A DNA stretch of 64,000 bases from Sphingobacterium paucimobilis HER1398 (GCF_000416985.1 NZ_ATDL01000004.1:1-64000), one strand, 5' to 3'; numbered from the stretch's first letter, positions 17,306 to 26,492 are shown. Translations and numbers: made by a program. The notes: generated by a model not told the origin, from the sequence alone.

Positions 17306-18426
17306 AAGCGAATAAAAAACTCAGCACTGCCGTAGTCACTAGGGACATGCGGCACTAGCTTATCGTCCCAATTGTAAGGAATAAGATGATAGTTGAGTTC
17401 TACGCCAATGAATGTTTTTCCTTGAAGACGTATCATGCTGGTGATCCCAATGCTGTTCTGCCAGGTTTTTACATTTCGTAAGGACGTGCTTTTGCGTTCG
17501 ATACCCCATTCGTCAGTGTAATAGTAAGAGTCTGATAACCCTGTCCATATAAAACCTAATCCGGTGTTTATCTTGGGCAATAACACGACTAATGTTCCAT
17601 TGTCATAGGCTTTGTAGCCCAACCCAAGACCGATAAAGTGACTGCTGTTAGGGTTTACTTCACGTATCTCTTGTTTATAACGCATATCAAAAGGGCGTGA
17701 GTTGTTGTGTACTCTAAATTTATAGACAAGCTCAGAAACGATAGAGTTATTTAATGATCCCATATAGGATATCCCGAATATACCAGATTGATCAAAGATG
17801 GGATTGCTGTCAAAAGGGCTGAAGATACCTGCGCTTAATCCTATCGTAGGACCATTCATTATACTTTTTTTAACGGGGTAGCGGTTTGCTGTACTCGAAG
17901 CTGTTTTTACGGGCTTTCTGTTTCGTTCCCTGAGAAATTCATCAATATGGTCTGCAAAGAGATAAGAGATGGTTGTTTCTTCTGTATTCAGCGCATAGCT
18001 TTGAGATTGTAGTAGAGCTGCTGCCTTCAGTTTTAGGAGCGAGTCTACAGGATGGTTCAACGGAAAGTATTGGTACTTCTTGGGAGCTTGTCTGTACATG
18101 CCGTTCGCATTTCTAGCCGCAGCAGCATCAAAACGTTGTATGAGCATATCATCATAATGCCCCTCCAGATACGCTTTGATAGAGAGGCTGGTATTCTGTT
18201 TCTGCAATAATTGGGAAATGATTTCGAGGCGACGCCCCAGTTCGTTCTTCTCGCAGGTGCCTTTTAGTGTATTGATGATGGTTTTCAATTGTCCAAAATC
18301 GTTTTTAGTTAAAACGTTTGGCAACTTCTGAAGTACAGCGGTCATCACCGGCTCACAGCCATTTTGAGCAAATGAAAACTGTATCAAACAGAAGAATAGA
18401 AATAAGGGTAAACAGAGGTAGCGCAT
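17302..18426 (-). CDS. Outer-membrane beta-barrel protein with helical N-terminal domain, function unknown
   Basis: A 374-residue secreted protein. The signal peptide ends near FSFAQ (21). Residues ~22-150 are helical, with two Cys near the start (NGCEPV; GTCEKN) that could form a disulfide. Residues ~185-374 alternate hydrophobic and polar residues and finish [10 protein letters not shown], with the terminal Phe typical of outer-membrane barrels; [14 protein letters not shown] opens the barrel. No named family was recognised. It has its own promoter, divergent from trmN6. Confidence 0.7.
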   Translation of the reverse strand: MRYLCLPLFLFFCLIQFSFAQNGCEPVMTAVLQKLPNVLTKNDFGQLKTIINTLKGTCEKNELGRRLEIISQLLQKQNTSLSIKAYLEGHYDDMLIQRFDAAAARNANGMYRQAPKKYQYFPLNHPVDSLLKLKAAALLQSQSYALNTEETTISYLFADHIDEFLRERNRKPVKTASSTANRYPVKKSIMNGPTIGLSAGIFSPFDSNPIFDQSGIFGISYMGSLNNSIVSELVYKFRVHNNSRPFDMRYKQEIREVNPNSSHFIGLGLGYKAYDNGTLVVLLPKINTGLGFIWTGLSDSYYYTDEWGIERKSTSLRNVKTWQNSIGITSMIRLQGKTFIGVELNYHLIPYNWDDKLVPHVPSDYGSAEFFIRF

Positions 18427-18440
18427 AGGGTTTGATAATA

Positions 18441-18448
18441 CAAAAGTA
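18441..18448 (-). promoter_or_regulatory. -7 box of the barrel gene
   Basis: TACTTTTG on the minus strand, 14 bp before the start codon at 18426. Confidence 0.5.
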
Positions 18449-18495
18449 TATCCGAAAGTACGAATTATTTTTTAGTTTCATCAATTGCAAAAAGC

Positions 18496-18503
18496 TAACT
18501 TTG
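18496..18503 (+). promoter_or_regulatory. -7 box of trmN6
   Basis: TAACTTTG ends only 6 bp before the ATG at 18510, so the transcript would be leaderless or nearly so. The box also rules out the longer ORF start at 18432. Confidence 0.5.
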
Positions 18504-18509
18504 TCCTTC

Positions 18510-19217
18510 ATGGGATCGGTATTTAAATTTAAAGAGTTTGATGTCAATCAAGAGGGGTGTGCCATGAAAATCAATACGGATGGCGTGCTGTTGGGAGCCA
18601 TGGTAGAAAGCTGCGAGCCTTCCCGTATTTTGGACGTAGGATCCGGGACTGGCGTAATCTCTTTAATGCTGGCTCAGCGTTTTCCTAATGCTGTCGTTGA
18701 TGCTGTAGATATTGATGAGACAGCCTATAGGAGGACCCTGGAAAATTTTCAAGCATCAGGATTTTCTGCGCGTATGTGTGCTCATGACGGAGATTTTGAA
18801 ACGGTACCAACAGAAGCAGCATATGATCTAATTGTTAGTAATCCACCGTTCTACGTCAATGCCCTACATAATCCCGACCCACGTAAACGTGTTGCTAGAC
18901 ATACGGATTTAGCTTTTTTCAAGCGACTGATAACGTTTGCTGACCGGAGGCTTTCTGCTGGAGGTAAGTTGCAGCTGATTTTGCCAATTGATTTAAGTGA
19001 GGATATCTTGCAGTACACGGACAAAGAAGGATTACTGTTGGTTAAAGAGGTAGTAGTCCGTTCATTTGCTTATAGTGAGCCGATCCGTAAGATTATGTTT
19101 TTTAGTAAAGATAGGAATGTACCAACAGAAAGGAATGATTTCGTTATCTATGAACAGAAGGGGATTTATTCTGAGGAATACCAAACTCTTCTCAAGCCGT
19201 TCTTTCTAGCTTTTTAA
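18510..19217 (+). CDS. trmN6: tRNA1(Val) A37 N6-methyltransferase (YfiC/TrmN6 family)
   Basis: A 235-residue class I SAM methyltransferase. GSVFKFKEFDVNQ and AMKINTDGVLLGAM form the family N-terminus, ILDVGSGTGVISLMLAQRF is the SAM-binding motif I, and SNPPFY is the catalytic NPPY motif for adenine N6 transfer. The upstream in-frame ATG at 18432 would add 26 residues not found in the family and overlap the promoter. It modifies A37 next to the anticodon, like MiaA and Tgt elsewhere in the window. Confidence 0.9.
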   Translation: MGSVFKFKEFDVNQEGCAMKINTDGVLLGAMVESCEPSRILDVGSGTGVISLMLAQRFPNAVVDAVDIDETAYRRTLENFQASGFSARMCAHDGDFETVPTEAAYDLIVSNPPFYVNALHNPDPRKRVARHTDLAFFKRLITFADRRLSAGGKLQLILPIDLSEDILQYTDKEGLLLVKEVVVRSFAYSEPIRKIMFFSKDRNVPTERNDFVIYEQKGIYSEEYQTLLKPFFLAF

Positions 19218-19283
19218 GTGTACGAATAGCTATTGGCTGCTGAGCTATCATAAATAAGGAATACATAAACGAATTAATTAGAG

Positions 19284-19778
19284 ATGAAAAAGATAGGACT
19301 GTTGTCTGATACCCATAGTTACTTAGATGACGCTGTTTTTAAGCACTTTGAAAATTGCGATGAGGTCTGGCATGCTGGAGATTTCGGAAGTATCGATGTG
19401 GTAGAAAAATTGAAAGACTTTAAGCCATTTAGAGGGGTGTATGGAAATATAGATGGGAAGGATATTCGAACAGAGTGTCCCGAGCATTTACGTTTCGACT
19501 GCGAAGGCGTAGATGTCTGGATGACTCATATCGGAGGATATCCTGGGCGATATGCTCCGGCAATAAAGACCGACCTTATTAAGAATCCTCCTAAATTATT
19601 TATTTGTGGGCATTCCCATATTCTGAAGGTACAGTATGACCCAAAGCTAGCTTTACTGCATTTAAACCCCGGTGCGGCAGGAAAACAAGGCTGGCATAAG
19701 GTGAGAACCCTGATGCGTTTTGATCTAGAATTAGGTGAAATTAAAAATTTGGAAATAATAGAGTTGTTTAATCGGTAA
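19284..19778 (+). CDS. YfcE/MJ0936-type metallophosphoesterase
   Basis: A 164-residue calcineurin-like phosphodiesterase. The two-metal site motifs are all present: DTHS (D-x-H) near the start, AGDFGS (GD), GNID (GN[HD]), TH in WMTHIGG and GHSH. This size and pattern is the small YfcE group active on phosphodiesters in vitro; the physiological substrate is unknown. It lies between trmN6 and fbp on the same strand. Confidence 0.9.
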   Translation: MKKIGLLSDTHSYLDDAVFKHFENCDEVWHAGDFGSIDVVEKLKDFKPFRGVYGNIDGKDIRTECPEHLRFDCEGVDVWMTHIGGYPGRYAPAIKTDLIKNPPKLFICGHSHILKVQYDPKLALLHLNPGAAGKQGWHKVRTLMRFDLELGEIKNLEIIELFNR

Positions 19779-19795
19779 ATATTTTCATATTTTTG
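19764..19795 (+). promoter_or_regulatory. Promoter of fbp
   Basis: TATTTTTG (19788-19795) is a full -7 box, with TTG at 19764-19766 separated by 21 bp in the -33 position. This is one of the best matches in the window to the Bacteroidota -33/-7 layout. Confidence 0.6.
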
Positions 19796-19814
19796 TTTTT
19801 TATAAAATTAAATT

Positions 19815-20822
19815 ATGAAATCCTTAAAAACTTTAGGTCAGTTTATTATTGAAAAGCAAACGGATTTTCCTTATGCAAAAGGAGAGTTGTCCCGTTTGTT
19901 GCGCGATATCGGAATCGCAGCCAAGATTGTCAACCGTGAGGTCAACAAAGCAGGATTGGTGGACATCTTGGGTACGGTTGGTGATACCAATGTGTTTGGT
20001 GAGAATCAAAAAAAACTTGACGTTTATGCTGATGAGCAGTTTATAGCAGCACTAAAAGATGGTGGTGAGTGTTGTTTTGTAGCTTCTGAAGAACAGGAAG
20101 AAGGAGTAGAGCTGACCGATGCGGGGATTTCTAAAAATGCCAAGTATATCGTATGTATAGATCCATTGGATGGAAGTTCCAATATTGAAGTCAATGTTTC
20201 CGTAGGAACTATTTTTTCGATCTATCGTAGAATCAGTCAGGTCGGTGAAGCCTTGACTCAAGAAGATTTGCTACAGACAGGTGTGCGCCAAGTTGCAGCT
20301 GGATACATTATCTACGGGTCTTCGACGATGCTGGTCTATACGACAGGAAAGGGCGTCAATGGATTTACCTTAGATCCATCCATAGGTGAATTTTGTCTGT
20401 CCCATCCGAATATGAAAATCCCGCAACAAGGACATATCTATTCGGTGAATGAAGGAAATTACCTGAAGTTCCCACAAGGAGTAAAAAATTATATCAAATA
20501 TTGCCAGGAAGAGGATGCTGCAACAAATCGTCCCTACACCTCAAGATACATAGGCTCTATGGTGGCAGATATCCATAGAAATCTATTGTTAGGTGGCGTC
20601 TTTATTTATCCACAGACAGCTTTACAGCCTAAAGGGAAATTGCGACTGATGTATGAATGTAATCCGATTGCCTTCATTATCGAGCAAGCAGGTGGAAAGG
20701 CAACAACAGGGACCGAAAGAATATTGGAAATAGAACCTGAAGAATTGCATCAGCGTGTACCAGCCATATTGGGGAGTACAGATATGGTTAATAAAGTATT
20801 AGAGTTTTTAGATAAATCATAG
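19815..20822 (+). CDS. fbp: Class I fructose-1,6-bisphosphatase
   Basis: A 335-residue gluconeogenic phosphatase. The metal-binding signature [21 protein letters not shown] is followed by conserved segments [15 protein letters not shown] and GGVFIYPQ and the C-terminal [10 protein letters not shown]. Length is normal. The last 6 bp overlap the convergent MerR gene. Confidence 0.97.
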   Translation: MKSLKTLGQFIIEKQTDFPYAKGELSRLLRDIGIAAKIVNREVNKAGLVDILGTVGDTNVFGENQKKLDVYADEQFIAALKDGGECCFVASEEQEEGVELTDAGISKNAKYIVCIDPLDGSSNIEVNVSVGTIFSIYRRISQVGEALTQEDLLQTGVRQVAAGYIIYGSSTMLVYTTGKGVNGFTLDPSIGEFCLSHPNMKIPQQGHIYSVNEGNYLKFPQGVKNYIKYCQEEDAATNRPYTSRYIGSMVADIHRNLLLGGVFIYPQTALQPKGKLRLMYECNPIAFIIEQAGGKATTGTERILEIEPEELHQRVPAILGSTDMVNKVLEFLDKS

Positions 20823-21152
20823 ACTATCTCTAACCTCTACTAAGAAAGATTTCAAGCGCTCAAGAGAATCAATGACACGTTGGTTCTCTTTTGCTTCCGT
20901 CTTGTTCGTGCGCAGATAGTCGCGAGCCCCCTGTAACGTATATCCTTTGTCTTTAACCAGATTGAAGATGATTTTGAGATTGGCTATATCATTTTGTGTA
21001 AATAATCTATTGCCTTTTTTATTCTTCTTGGGTTGTAGGATATCAAATTCGCGTTCATAAAAACGGATCTGCGAAGCATTCACATCAAACATTTTGGTGA
21101 CCTCGCCCATTGTATAATACAATTTGTTAATTTCGCGTTCTTTGTAAGGCAT
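20817..21152 (-). CDS. MerR-family transcriptional regulator
   Basis: A 111-residue protein with an N-terminal MerR winged helix: [21 protein letters not shown] is the helix-turn-helix, and [24 protein letters not shown] is the wing region. A short coiled coil forms the C-terminus. There is no effector domain and no metal-binding Cys, so the signal is unknown. This compact type is common next to housekeeping genes in Bacteroidota. It overlaps the end of fbp by 6 bp but has its own promoter. Confidence 0.88.
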   Translation of the reverse strand: MPYKEREINKLYYTMGEVTKMFDVNASQIRFYEREFDILQPKKNKKGNRLFTQNDIANLKIIFNLVKDKGYTLQGARDYLRTNKTEAKENQRVIDSLERLKSFLVEVRDSL

Positions 21153-21178
21153 ACTTAATAATCTGTTTGTACCATAAC

Positions 21179-21186
21179 AAACTTAG
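21179..21186 (-). promoter_or_regulatory. -7 box of the MerR gene
   Basis: TAAGTTTG on the minus strand, 26 bp before the start at 21152. Confidence 0.45.
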
Positions 21187-21370
21187 ACAAAATGCTTGGC
21201 ATTCACGAATACCTGAATAAAAAATATACGGGTTCCATTGGGATTATGCTGTATTCCTTTCTTTCTTACCTACTTTATCTAATTTTGTAATGTGAAATAT
21301 CCTCGATGGATACAGAGGAGTAATATATAGATCAGAATTTAAGAGCTTTGGGAAATTAAATTTACTACAG

Positions 21371-21721
21371 ATGAGAGGAAAGGTTATTGTCAGTTCTCTA
21401 TTAGCACGTTTTTTTTCGGCAGGCCATGCGGATGCAGTAACGATATTTCCATTTATATTTGTCCGTACGGCTGCCATGGTACATAATAAAGTGTTGATGA
21501 ATCATGAAAGAATTCATTTGCACCAAGCCCTAGAGCTATTGGTACTGCCTTTTTATATCCTCTATGTTGCGGAGTTTTTAGTCCGTTTAATCTGTTATAG
21601 AGATTTTCAAAAAGCTTATCTAAATATCAGTTTCGAGCGTGAGGCCTATAAAAATGAAACTGACTTATATTATTTAAGAAACAGAAGAAGATGGAGTTTT
21701 ATAAAGTATTATACGCTATAG
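21371..21721 (+). CDS. Mini membrane protein with HExxH motif (putative metallopeptidase-like)
   Basis: A 116-residue protein. His45-Glu46-x-x-His49 (HERIHLHQ) is a textbook zinc motif. A hydrophobic segment follows (LELLVLPFYILYVAEFLVRL, 54-73), and about 20 residues later FEREAY (88-93) resembles the third-ligand Glu motif ExEA of M48/M56-type gluzincins. An N-terminal hydrophobic stretch (about 22-36) gives a second membrane segment. The family seems to be conserved in Bacteroidota but has no assigned function; proteolytic activity is inference. It stands alone, convergent with accD. Confidence 0.65.
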   Translation: MRGKVIVSSLLARFFSAGHADAVTIFPFIFVRTAAMVHNKVLMNHERIHLHQALELLVLPFYILYVAEFLVRLICYRDFQKAYLNISFEREAYKNETDLYYLRNRRRWSFIKYYTL

Positions 21722-21777
21722 CTACTGTAAAAGTTGTATGATGACTTGGAAAAATCATACACTTTCACAAAAAAACA

Positions 21778-21804
21778 ATCGCACCTAGTGTTACTAAGTG
21801 CGAT
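21778..21804 (-). terminator. Terminator of accD
   Basis: Hairpin ATCGCAC-x-TAGT / ACTA-x-GTGCGAT with one internal mismatch. Read on the minus strand it is followed by TGTTTTTTTG, so it terminates accD. Confidence 0.75.
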
Positions 21805-21827
21805 CGCTGTATATAAGACTTTTGTCT

Positions 21828-22670
21828 TTATTGAACAAGCTTTAAGAATGTTGAAACTTTCTCTTTAAGTTGTCTACGGTCGACAATAAAATCCAAAAAT
21901 CCGTGTTCTAGAACGAATTCTGAGGTTTGGAAACCTTTAGGAAGGTCCTTTTTAATTGTTTCCTTGATAACCCGCGGCCCCGCGAAACCAATAAGTGCTC
22001 CTGGTTCAGCGATATTGATATCGCCCAGCATAGCATAAGATGCGGTAACACCTCCTGTCGTCGGATCCGTCAATAAACAGATGTATGGAAGCTTTGCTTG
22101 GCTGAGGAGAGCTAGTTTGGCCGATGTTTTGGCCATTTGCATCAATGAAAATGCAGCTTCCATCATACGGGCTCCACCCGATTTGGAAATCAGCATAAAA
22201 GGTAGCTTATGTTCGATACAATAATCGATAGAACGCGCTATTTTTTCACCAACAACAGACCCCATAGAACCACCGATGAAATTGAAATCCATACATGCAA
22301 TCACGATATCCCGGCCTTCCATTTTACCATGTGCAGTGCGGAGTGCATCTTTCAATCCTGTTTTTGCTTGACTTTCTACCAGACGTTCGCTGTAAGGCTT
22401 ACTGTCCACAAAGTGCAAAGGGTCGCCAGCAGTAAGATTTGGGAAGAGCTCTGTAAAAGCATTATCGTCAAATAAAATAGAAAAGTAAGCTGCCGATCCA
22501 ATACGGATATGATAGCCACAATATTGACAAACGTAATTGTTTTCGATTTGTTCTAGGTTCAAAAGAGGCTTTTTGCATGATGGACATTTATTCCACATAC
22601 CATCAGGTGCTTCTTTTTTATTTTCTGTTGCGGTATTGATACCCGCTTTGTTTCGTTTAAACCAACTCAT
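21828..22670 (-). CDS. accD: Acetyl-CoA carboxylase carboxyltransferase beta subunit
   Basis: A 280-residue subunit that with AccA transfers carboxyl from biotin to acetyl-CoA in fatty-acid synthesis. The N-terminal Cys4 zinc ribbon (Cys29, 32, 48, 51) is intact. The crotonase-fold core has [39 protein letters not shown] and FAGPRVI. accA is not in the window. It is monocistronic, with its own terminator, and the SRP RNA gene lies upstream. Confidence 0.97.
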   Translation of the reverse strand: MSWFKRNKAGINTATENKKEAPDGMWNKCPSCKKPLLNLEQIENNYVCQYCGYHIRIGSAAYFSILFDDNAFTELFPNLTAGDPLHFVDSKPYSERLVESQAKTGLKDALRTAHGKMEGRDIVIACMDFNFIGGSMGSVVGEKIARSIDYCIEHKLPFMLISKSGGARMMEAAFSLMQMAKTSAKLALLSQAKLPYICLLTDPTTGGVTASYAMLGDINIAEPGALIGFAGPRVIKETIKKDLPKGFQTSEFVLEHGFLDFIVDRRQLKEKVSTFLKLVQ

Positions 22671-22807
22671 ATACTCGTGTTAATTCGAATTACAAATAAA
22701 CGAAAAGAAAGTTAAAACTTAAAAGTTAATACGGTGTAAAGTTGTAATATGCCTGTGAACCCTTTAGTTTGATGCTTGGAATACACCAGTAATAGCATGG
22801 CTATAGC

Positions 22808-22857
22808 GGACTTTAACGGACTTGTGCGGACTTTAGCAGACTTGAAGAGACTTTGGT
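22808..22857. repeat. Five 10-bp-spaced GACTT repeats
   Basis: The hexamer (G/A)GACTT begins at 22808, 22818, 22828, 22838 and 22848, exactly one helical turn apart, with variable intervening bases. It lies between accD and the SRP RNA gene and is not coding. It could be a short degenerate minisatellite or a same-face protein-binding array. Confidence 0.7.
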
Positions 22858-22902
22858 AAGGTAAATATATGCTTTGAAGATAAAATTTTAGGCATAAAAA
22901 AT

Positions 22903-22997
22903 GGGTAAGCTCCCTTTATCGCACCGCTCAACCAAATACCCTTGCTTTGTTCCCAACCTGGGGGAGTCAATGGGAGCTGGTCGTAAAGGACTTACCC
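22903..22997 (-). ncRNA. ffs: Signal recognition particle RNA (4.5S type)
   Basis: On the minus strand the 95-nt transcript begins GGGTAAG and ends CTTACCC, closing one long hairpin. The apical half contains the SRP core: CCCCCAGG, a GGGAACAAAGCAAGGGT asymmetric loop (the Ffh M-domain site), and the Bacteroidota-style TGAGCGGTGC 3' side. A T-tract (ATTTTTTATG) follows, so the closing stem also serves as terminator. An exact TATTTTTG box lies 4 bp upstream of the first base, matching the expected start site. It binds Ffh for co-translational membrane targeting. Confidence 0.92.
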
Positions 22998-23001
22998 ACC
23001 G

Positions 23002-23009
23002 CAAAAATA
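23002..23009 (-). promoter_or_regulatory. -7 box of the SRP RNA gene
   Basis: TATTTTTG on the minus strand, placing the transcription start at the first G of the SRP RNA. A TTG about 18 bp further upstream can serve as the -33 element. Confidence 0.65.
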
Positions 23010-23134
23010 GAAAAAAAATCTATTTAACAAGAACTATTGTGTGATTAAATCATAGGTTGCTGATAGACAGATTGAAAAAAAATGTTTTATCACAGTTTTA
23101 ACGCTAGAGCAGCTGCTACTCTGGCGGAAAAGGG

Positions 23135-24235
23135 TCAGATAAGCTTAAAAACCTTGCCGGGTAAAGAGATTATATGCCCTTCAAGTTCCATTTCTAGCAA
23201 TATAATAGCCAGTTTGCTCTGAGGCCAATCGCAATAAATGGCAATTTGGTCAATTGTAGCTTGTTCAAGTTCCTGATCGGATAGGAAAGTATATACTTTC
23301 TGTTCATCGCGGCTCATCGCTTTAGGGACAAGCACAAGTTGTTTCTCCGGCTTGCTTGCTGTCGCTTCCCAATTCATGAGGTAACAAAGGTCTTCGGCAT
23401 TACGGATGAGGTGTGCTCTGTTGGTCTTGATCAGATAATTGCATCCTGCAGAATATTCCTGTTCAATAGAGCCAGGGAATGCACAGACATCGCGGTTATA
23501 GCTATTCGCTATTTCGGCGGTGATTAAGGCTCCGCCTTTCATAGCTGCTTCGATCACTATCGTGACATCTGCAAGTCCTGCTATGATACGATTACGCATG
23601 GGAAAATTTTGTCTGTCGGGATTCGTGCCAGAAGGGAATTCGGTAAGTAATCCACCATTCGCCAACATTTTGGAGGCAATCTCTCGGTGGCTCGCCGGGT
23701 AGATACGGTCTAGTCCGTGACCAAGTATGCCAATAGTAGGAATCTGTTGCTGGACAGCATATTGGTGTGCCAATACATCAATTCCATAGGCTAATCCACT
23801 AATGATATGGACATCGAGTGTGGCAAGTGCTTCGACCAGCTTCTCACAGATGCGTTGTCCATAGCGGGTAGAATTGCGAGTCCCTACGATACTGACCACA
23901 CGACTCGGATTGAGGTCGGCATTACCTTTATAGTATAATAATAGGGGGGCATCTTCGCATTGACTTAGTCTTCTTGGATAATTGTCGTCTTCCAGCCAAA
24001 CGGCTTCAATTTGATGCTTTTGGATAAATTCCAATTCTGCTTCCGCTTCTTTGAGATAGGTTTTGGATAAAATACGCTCAACCGCGGCCGGACCTATGCC
24101 AGGGATTGATAATAAGGCTTTTTTTGAGCTGTCGAATACAGCTTCCACAGATCCGCAGTGAGCCAGCAGATTACGGCTCAGTCTAGGACCTATCCCCTGT
24201 ATTTTTGTTAAGGCAATTTTATTAAGTGTGTTCAT
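23135..24235 (-). CDS. dprA: DNA-processing protein DprA (Smf)
   Basis: A 366-residue protein that loads RecA on incoming single-stranded DNA during transformation. Helix-hairpin-helix repeats fill the N-terminus (KIQGIGPRLSRNLL; SIPGIGPAAVERIL). The Rossmann core has SIVGTRNSTRYG, SGLAYGIDVLAHQYA, GHGLDRIYPASHR and NRIIAGLADVTIVIEA. A DprA winged helix forms the end (DQIAIYCDWPQSKLAIILLEMELEGHI). No other competence gene is nearby. Confidence 0.96.
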   Translation of the reverse strand: MNTLNKIALTKIQGIGPRLSRNLLAHCGSVEAVFDSSKKALLSIPGIGPAAVERILSKTYLKEAEAELEFIQKHQIEAVWLEDDNYPRRLSQCEDAPLLLYYKGNADLNPSRVVSIVGTRNSTRYGQRICEKLVEALATLDVHIISGLAYGIDVLAHQYAVQQQIPTIGILGHGLDRIYPASHREIASKMLANGGLLTEFPSGTNPDRQNFPMRNRIIAGLADVTIVIEAAMKGGALITAEIANSYNRDVCAFPGSIEQEYSAGCNYLIKTNRAHLIRNAEDLCYLMNWEATASKPEKQLVLVPKAMSRDEQKVYTFLSDQELEQATIDQIAIYCDWPQSKLAIILLEMELEGHIISLPGKVFKLI

Positions 24236-24321
24236 AATCAGTGTTATAAACTTAAGGAAATTCTATTGTATATCCAATACGATTTATCATGGGATATAGT
24301 ATTTAGTTGCACAGAGATTGC

Positions 24322-24329
24322 TAACTTTG
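24322..24329 (+). promoter_or_regulatory. -7 box of the 77-residue ORF
   Basis: TAACTTTG, 21 bp before the start at 24351. Confidence 0.5.
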
Positions 24330-24350
24330 TGTTTTTAAAATGTAAAAATC

Positions 24351-24584
24351 ATGGAAATGCAAGAGCCTTTCGATATCGAGATCGGAGATATTATATATTC
24401 GGTGTTCCCGGATGAAAAAGATACGTATACCATTTTTAAGGATGGGCAGGAGTATATTCAGATCATCAAGGATACAGAGACCAGTTGGTTGAAGTTGCAC
24501 CCAGAGACTGGTCTGCCTTTGTTTGGGATGGACGAAGAAGTAAACCTTATAGGTCAGAAAATCCTTATGGAACTTGGGGAGTAA
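24351..24584 (+). CDS. Small acidic conserved protein, function unknown
   Basis: A 77-residue acidic cytoplasmic protein without signal peptide, membrane segment or cysteine. The sequence alternates short strands (IEIGDIIYSVFP, TYTIFKDGQEYIQIIK, SWLKLHPETGLPLFG) and ends in a short helix, suggesting a small beta-rich fold. No function is recognised. It is a complete transcription unit, with its own -7 box upstream and an 18-bp-stem terminator downstream, which supports it being a real gene. Confidence 0.75.
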   Translation: MEMQEPFDIEIGDIIYSVFPDEKDTYTIFKDGQEYIQIIKDTETSWLKLHPETGLPLFGMDEEVNLIGQKILMELGE

Positions 24585-24592
24585 TAAGATCT

Positions 24593-24637
24593 ACAAATAA
24601 AAAGCGCTATCCTTATTGAATAGCGCTTTTTATTTGT
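24593..24637. terminator. Bidirectional terminator between the 77-residue ORF and rsmG
   Basis: A perfect 18-bp inverted repeat around AAAAAGCGCTAT / ATAGCGCTTTTT with a 9-nt loop. A- and T-tracts on the two sides allow termination in both directions. Confidence 0.9.
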
Positions 24638-24645
24638 AAGTATTG

Positions 24646-25281
24646 TTACATCGGTACATATACGACATACTTCGTGTCAAAAAAATCTTCTTCGAAATAG
24701 GAAGATATAGGGTGCAGTTCTGCTTTCAGTTTTGACTCTTTGATTTCTTCCTTCAGATCTCCACCTTTTAGATATAGAATGCCATTTGGGATACCATTTT
24801 TGTCTTTTTTCTCAAACTTATTTCTAATCCAGGGCGCAAAATCTCCGAGTCTAGTGACCGCACGGGATACCACAAAATCATAGTTGTAATCCAGTTGTTC
24901 TGCACGGATATGATCAGCTTCTACATTGGTCAAGCCGATAGCTTCTGCGACACCACGTACTACTTTTATCTTTTTCCCAATAGAATCCACAAGATGGAAC
25001 TGAACTTCGGGAAATAATATGGCTAATGGGATTCCCGGAAAGCCTCCCCCTGTTCCTACATCTAGAATACGTGTTCCTGGAGCGAACTCCTGCACAAATT
25101 TTGCGATAGCTAAGGAATGCAATACATGTTTCAAGTATAAGCTTTCAATATCTTTTCGCGATATGACATTGATCTGGTCGTTCCAAAAAGGATAGACTTC
25201 TGCAAGCTTTTCGAACTGTGACTTTTGTGTTGCGGTCAGATTTGGGAAATATTTGAATATGATGTCTACTGTTGGATTCAC
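24646..25281 (-). CDS. rsmG: 16S rRNA m7G527 methyltransferase
   Basis: A 211-residue SAM-dependent methyltransferase (GidB). Motif I is LDVGTGGGFPGIPLAI; DSIGKKIKVV and FVVSRAVTRL are conserved family segments. The N-terminal QINVISRKDIESLYLKHVLHSL is also typical. It is convergent with the 77-residue ORF across a strong shared terminator and downstream of a glycosyltransferase gene on the same strand (61-bp gap). Confidence 0.96.
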   Translation of the reverse strand: MNPTVDIIFKYFPNLTATQKSQFEKLAEVYPFWNDQINVISRKDIESLYLKHVLHSLAIAKFVQEFAPGTRILDVGTGGGFPGIPLAILFPEVQFHLVDSIGKKIKVVRGVAEAIGLTNVEADHIRAEQLDYNYDFVVSRAVTRLGDFAPWIRNKFEKKDKNGIPNGILYLKGGDLKEEIKESKLKAELHPISSYFEEDFFDTKYVVYVPM

Positions 25282-25342
25282 GTCTTATTAAAATTATAGG
25301 GTGTTGTAAATACGTTTTTTGTCTGGAGATGTTTTGAAAATA

Positions 25343-26482
25343 TTACCAGGATCTTTGTTTTTTCTTTCGGTTAAACAATCCGTTCAAACAGATATAGAAA
25401 TAAAAAAATACATCTAATATGGGTAACCAAAACAAGAGGTCTTTTACCTTCAACTTAAGAAAAATAGGGCGAAACACGATAAACTGACATAGGAAGCGGA
25501 AAAAGAATACGCCTATACCGATGTACCAAAGCGATGGAAAAAGAGCAATTGCTAAGAAGAGCACGATATAAAAAAGAAAGGCTGTCACAAGCTGTGTGGC
25601 CAACATAAACTGATGTCTGTTTTTATAGGCTACAGAAGCGCCAGAATGTCTGGCTTTTTGCTTGTAATAAGAGCTCCAGGTTTCTTTTGGTACGGAGTAC
25701 ATATGGGCATCTGGTGCTATGGCTATGTGCGTATTTTGTTTTGTAGCATTTTGGTTAACAAACAAATCATCGTCACCAGACTTGATATGCATATGAGCGT
25801 TGAAACCTTTCCCTTTAAAGAATAGGCTTTTGAGGTAGGATAGATTGCGTCCTACGCCCATATAAGGATCTTTTTTTAGCGCATAAGAAAGATAGCTCAT
25901 GGCGGTATGTGTCGTTTCGAAACGGATGAGCTTATTCAGAAAACCAGGTTTTTTGAAATAAGGAGAGTACCCTAAAACAATCTCTTTAGAAGCACTATAA
26001 GCGCCTCCTATTTCTTTGAGCCATTCGCTGGATTGTGGTTCGCAATCTGCGTCTGTCATTACCAGGTGTTCGTATTTTGCCGCTTTAATACCAAGCGTTA
26101 ATGCAAATTTTTTGCTGTGTTTGAGTTGTATGTGTTCTTTAATTTCTACAATACGTAGGTGTGGGTGCGTCGCCTTAAAAGCCTGTAATACCCATTGGCT
26201 TTCATCGCTTGAATAGTCGTCGACCACAATGACCTCGTATTCAGGGTAGTCTTGTGCCAGTATTTTGGGAAGAAATGTCTCTAAATTATGCTGTTCGTTA
26301 TGCGCACAGATAATGACCGATAACGGAGGCAAATTTTCAGCATCTTTAAAGCTTCTTGCCTTATGTGCGGCCAATTTGCCATAAACAAACAGGATGTAGT
26401 AGAGCTGGAATAATAATAAAACACCTAAAATTCCATAAATGATATAGGCAATATTGGGGATGATATAGTTGTAAAGACTCAT
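25343..26482 (-). CDS. Membrane-bound family 2 glycosyltransferase
   Basis: A 379-residue GT-A glycosyltransferase. An N-terminal transmembrane segment (IAYIIYGILGVLLLFQLYYILFV, split as seen) precedes the catalytic domain: SVIICAHNE, VVDDYSSDE, MTDADCEP (DxD) and SGDDDLFV. Two or three transmembrane helices follow, with a basic tail (NRKKKQRSW). Sugar and acceptor are unknown. The ORF begins at 26527, but a -7 box at 26493-26500 lies inside it, so MSLYNYIIP at 26482 is the preferred start. Confidence 0.88.
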   Translation of the reverse strand: MSLYNYIIPNIAYIIYGILGVLLLFQLYYILFVYGKLAAHKARSFKDAENLPPLSVIICAHNEQHNLETFLPKILAQDYPEYEVIVVDDYSSDESQWVLQAFKATHPHLRIVEIKEHIQLKHSKKFALTLGIKAAKYEHLVMTDADCEPQSSEWLKEIGGAYSASKEIVLGYSPYFKKPGFLNKLIRFETTHTAMSYLSYALKKDPYMGVGRNLSYLKSLFFKGKGFNAHMHIKSGDDDLFVNQNATKQNTHIAIAPDAHMYSVPKETWSSYYKQKARHSGASVAYKNRHQFMLATQLVTAFLFYIVLFLAIALFPSLWYIGIGVFFFRFLCQFIVFRPIFLKLKVKDLLFWLPILDVFFYFYICLNGLFNRKKKQRSW

Positions 26483-26492
26483 AGTGAAAGAA

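Noticed and set aside
21244..21477. 77-codon minus-strand ORF
   Set aside because: Overlaps the HExxH gene on the opposite strand, and no family resemblance or promoter was seen.
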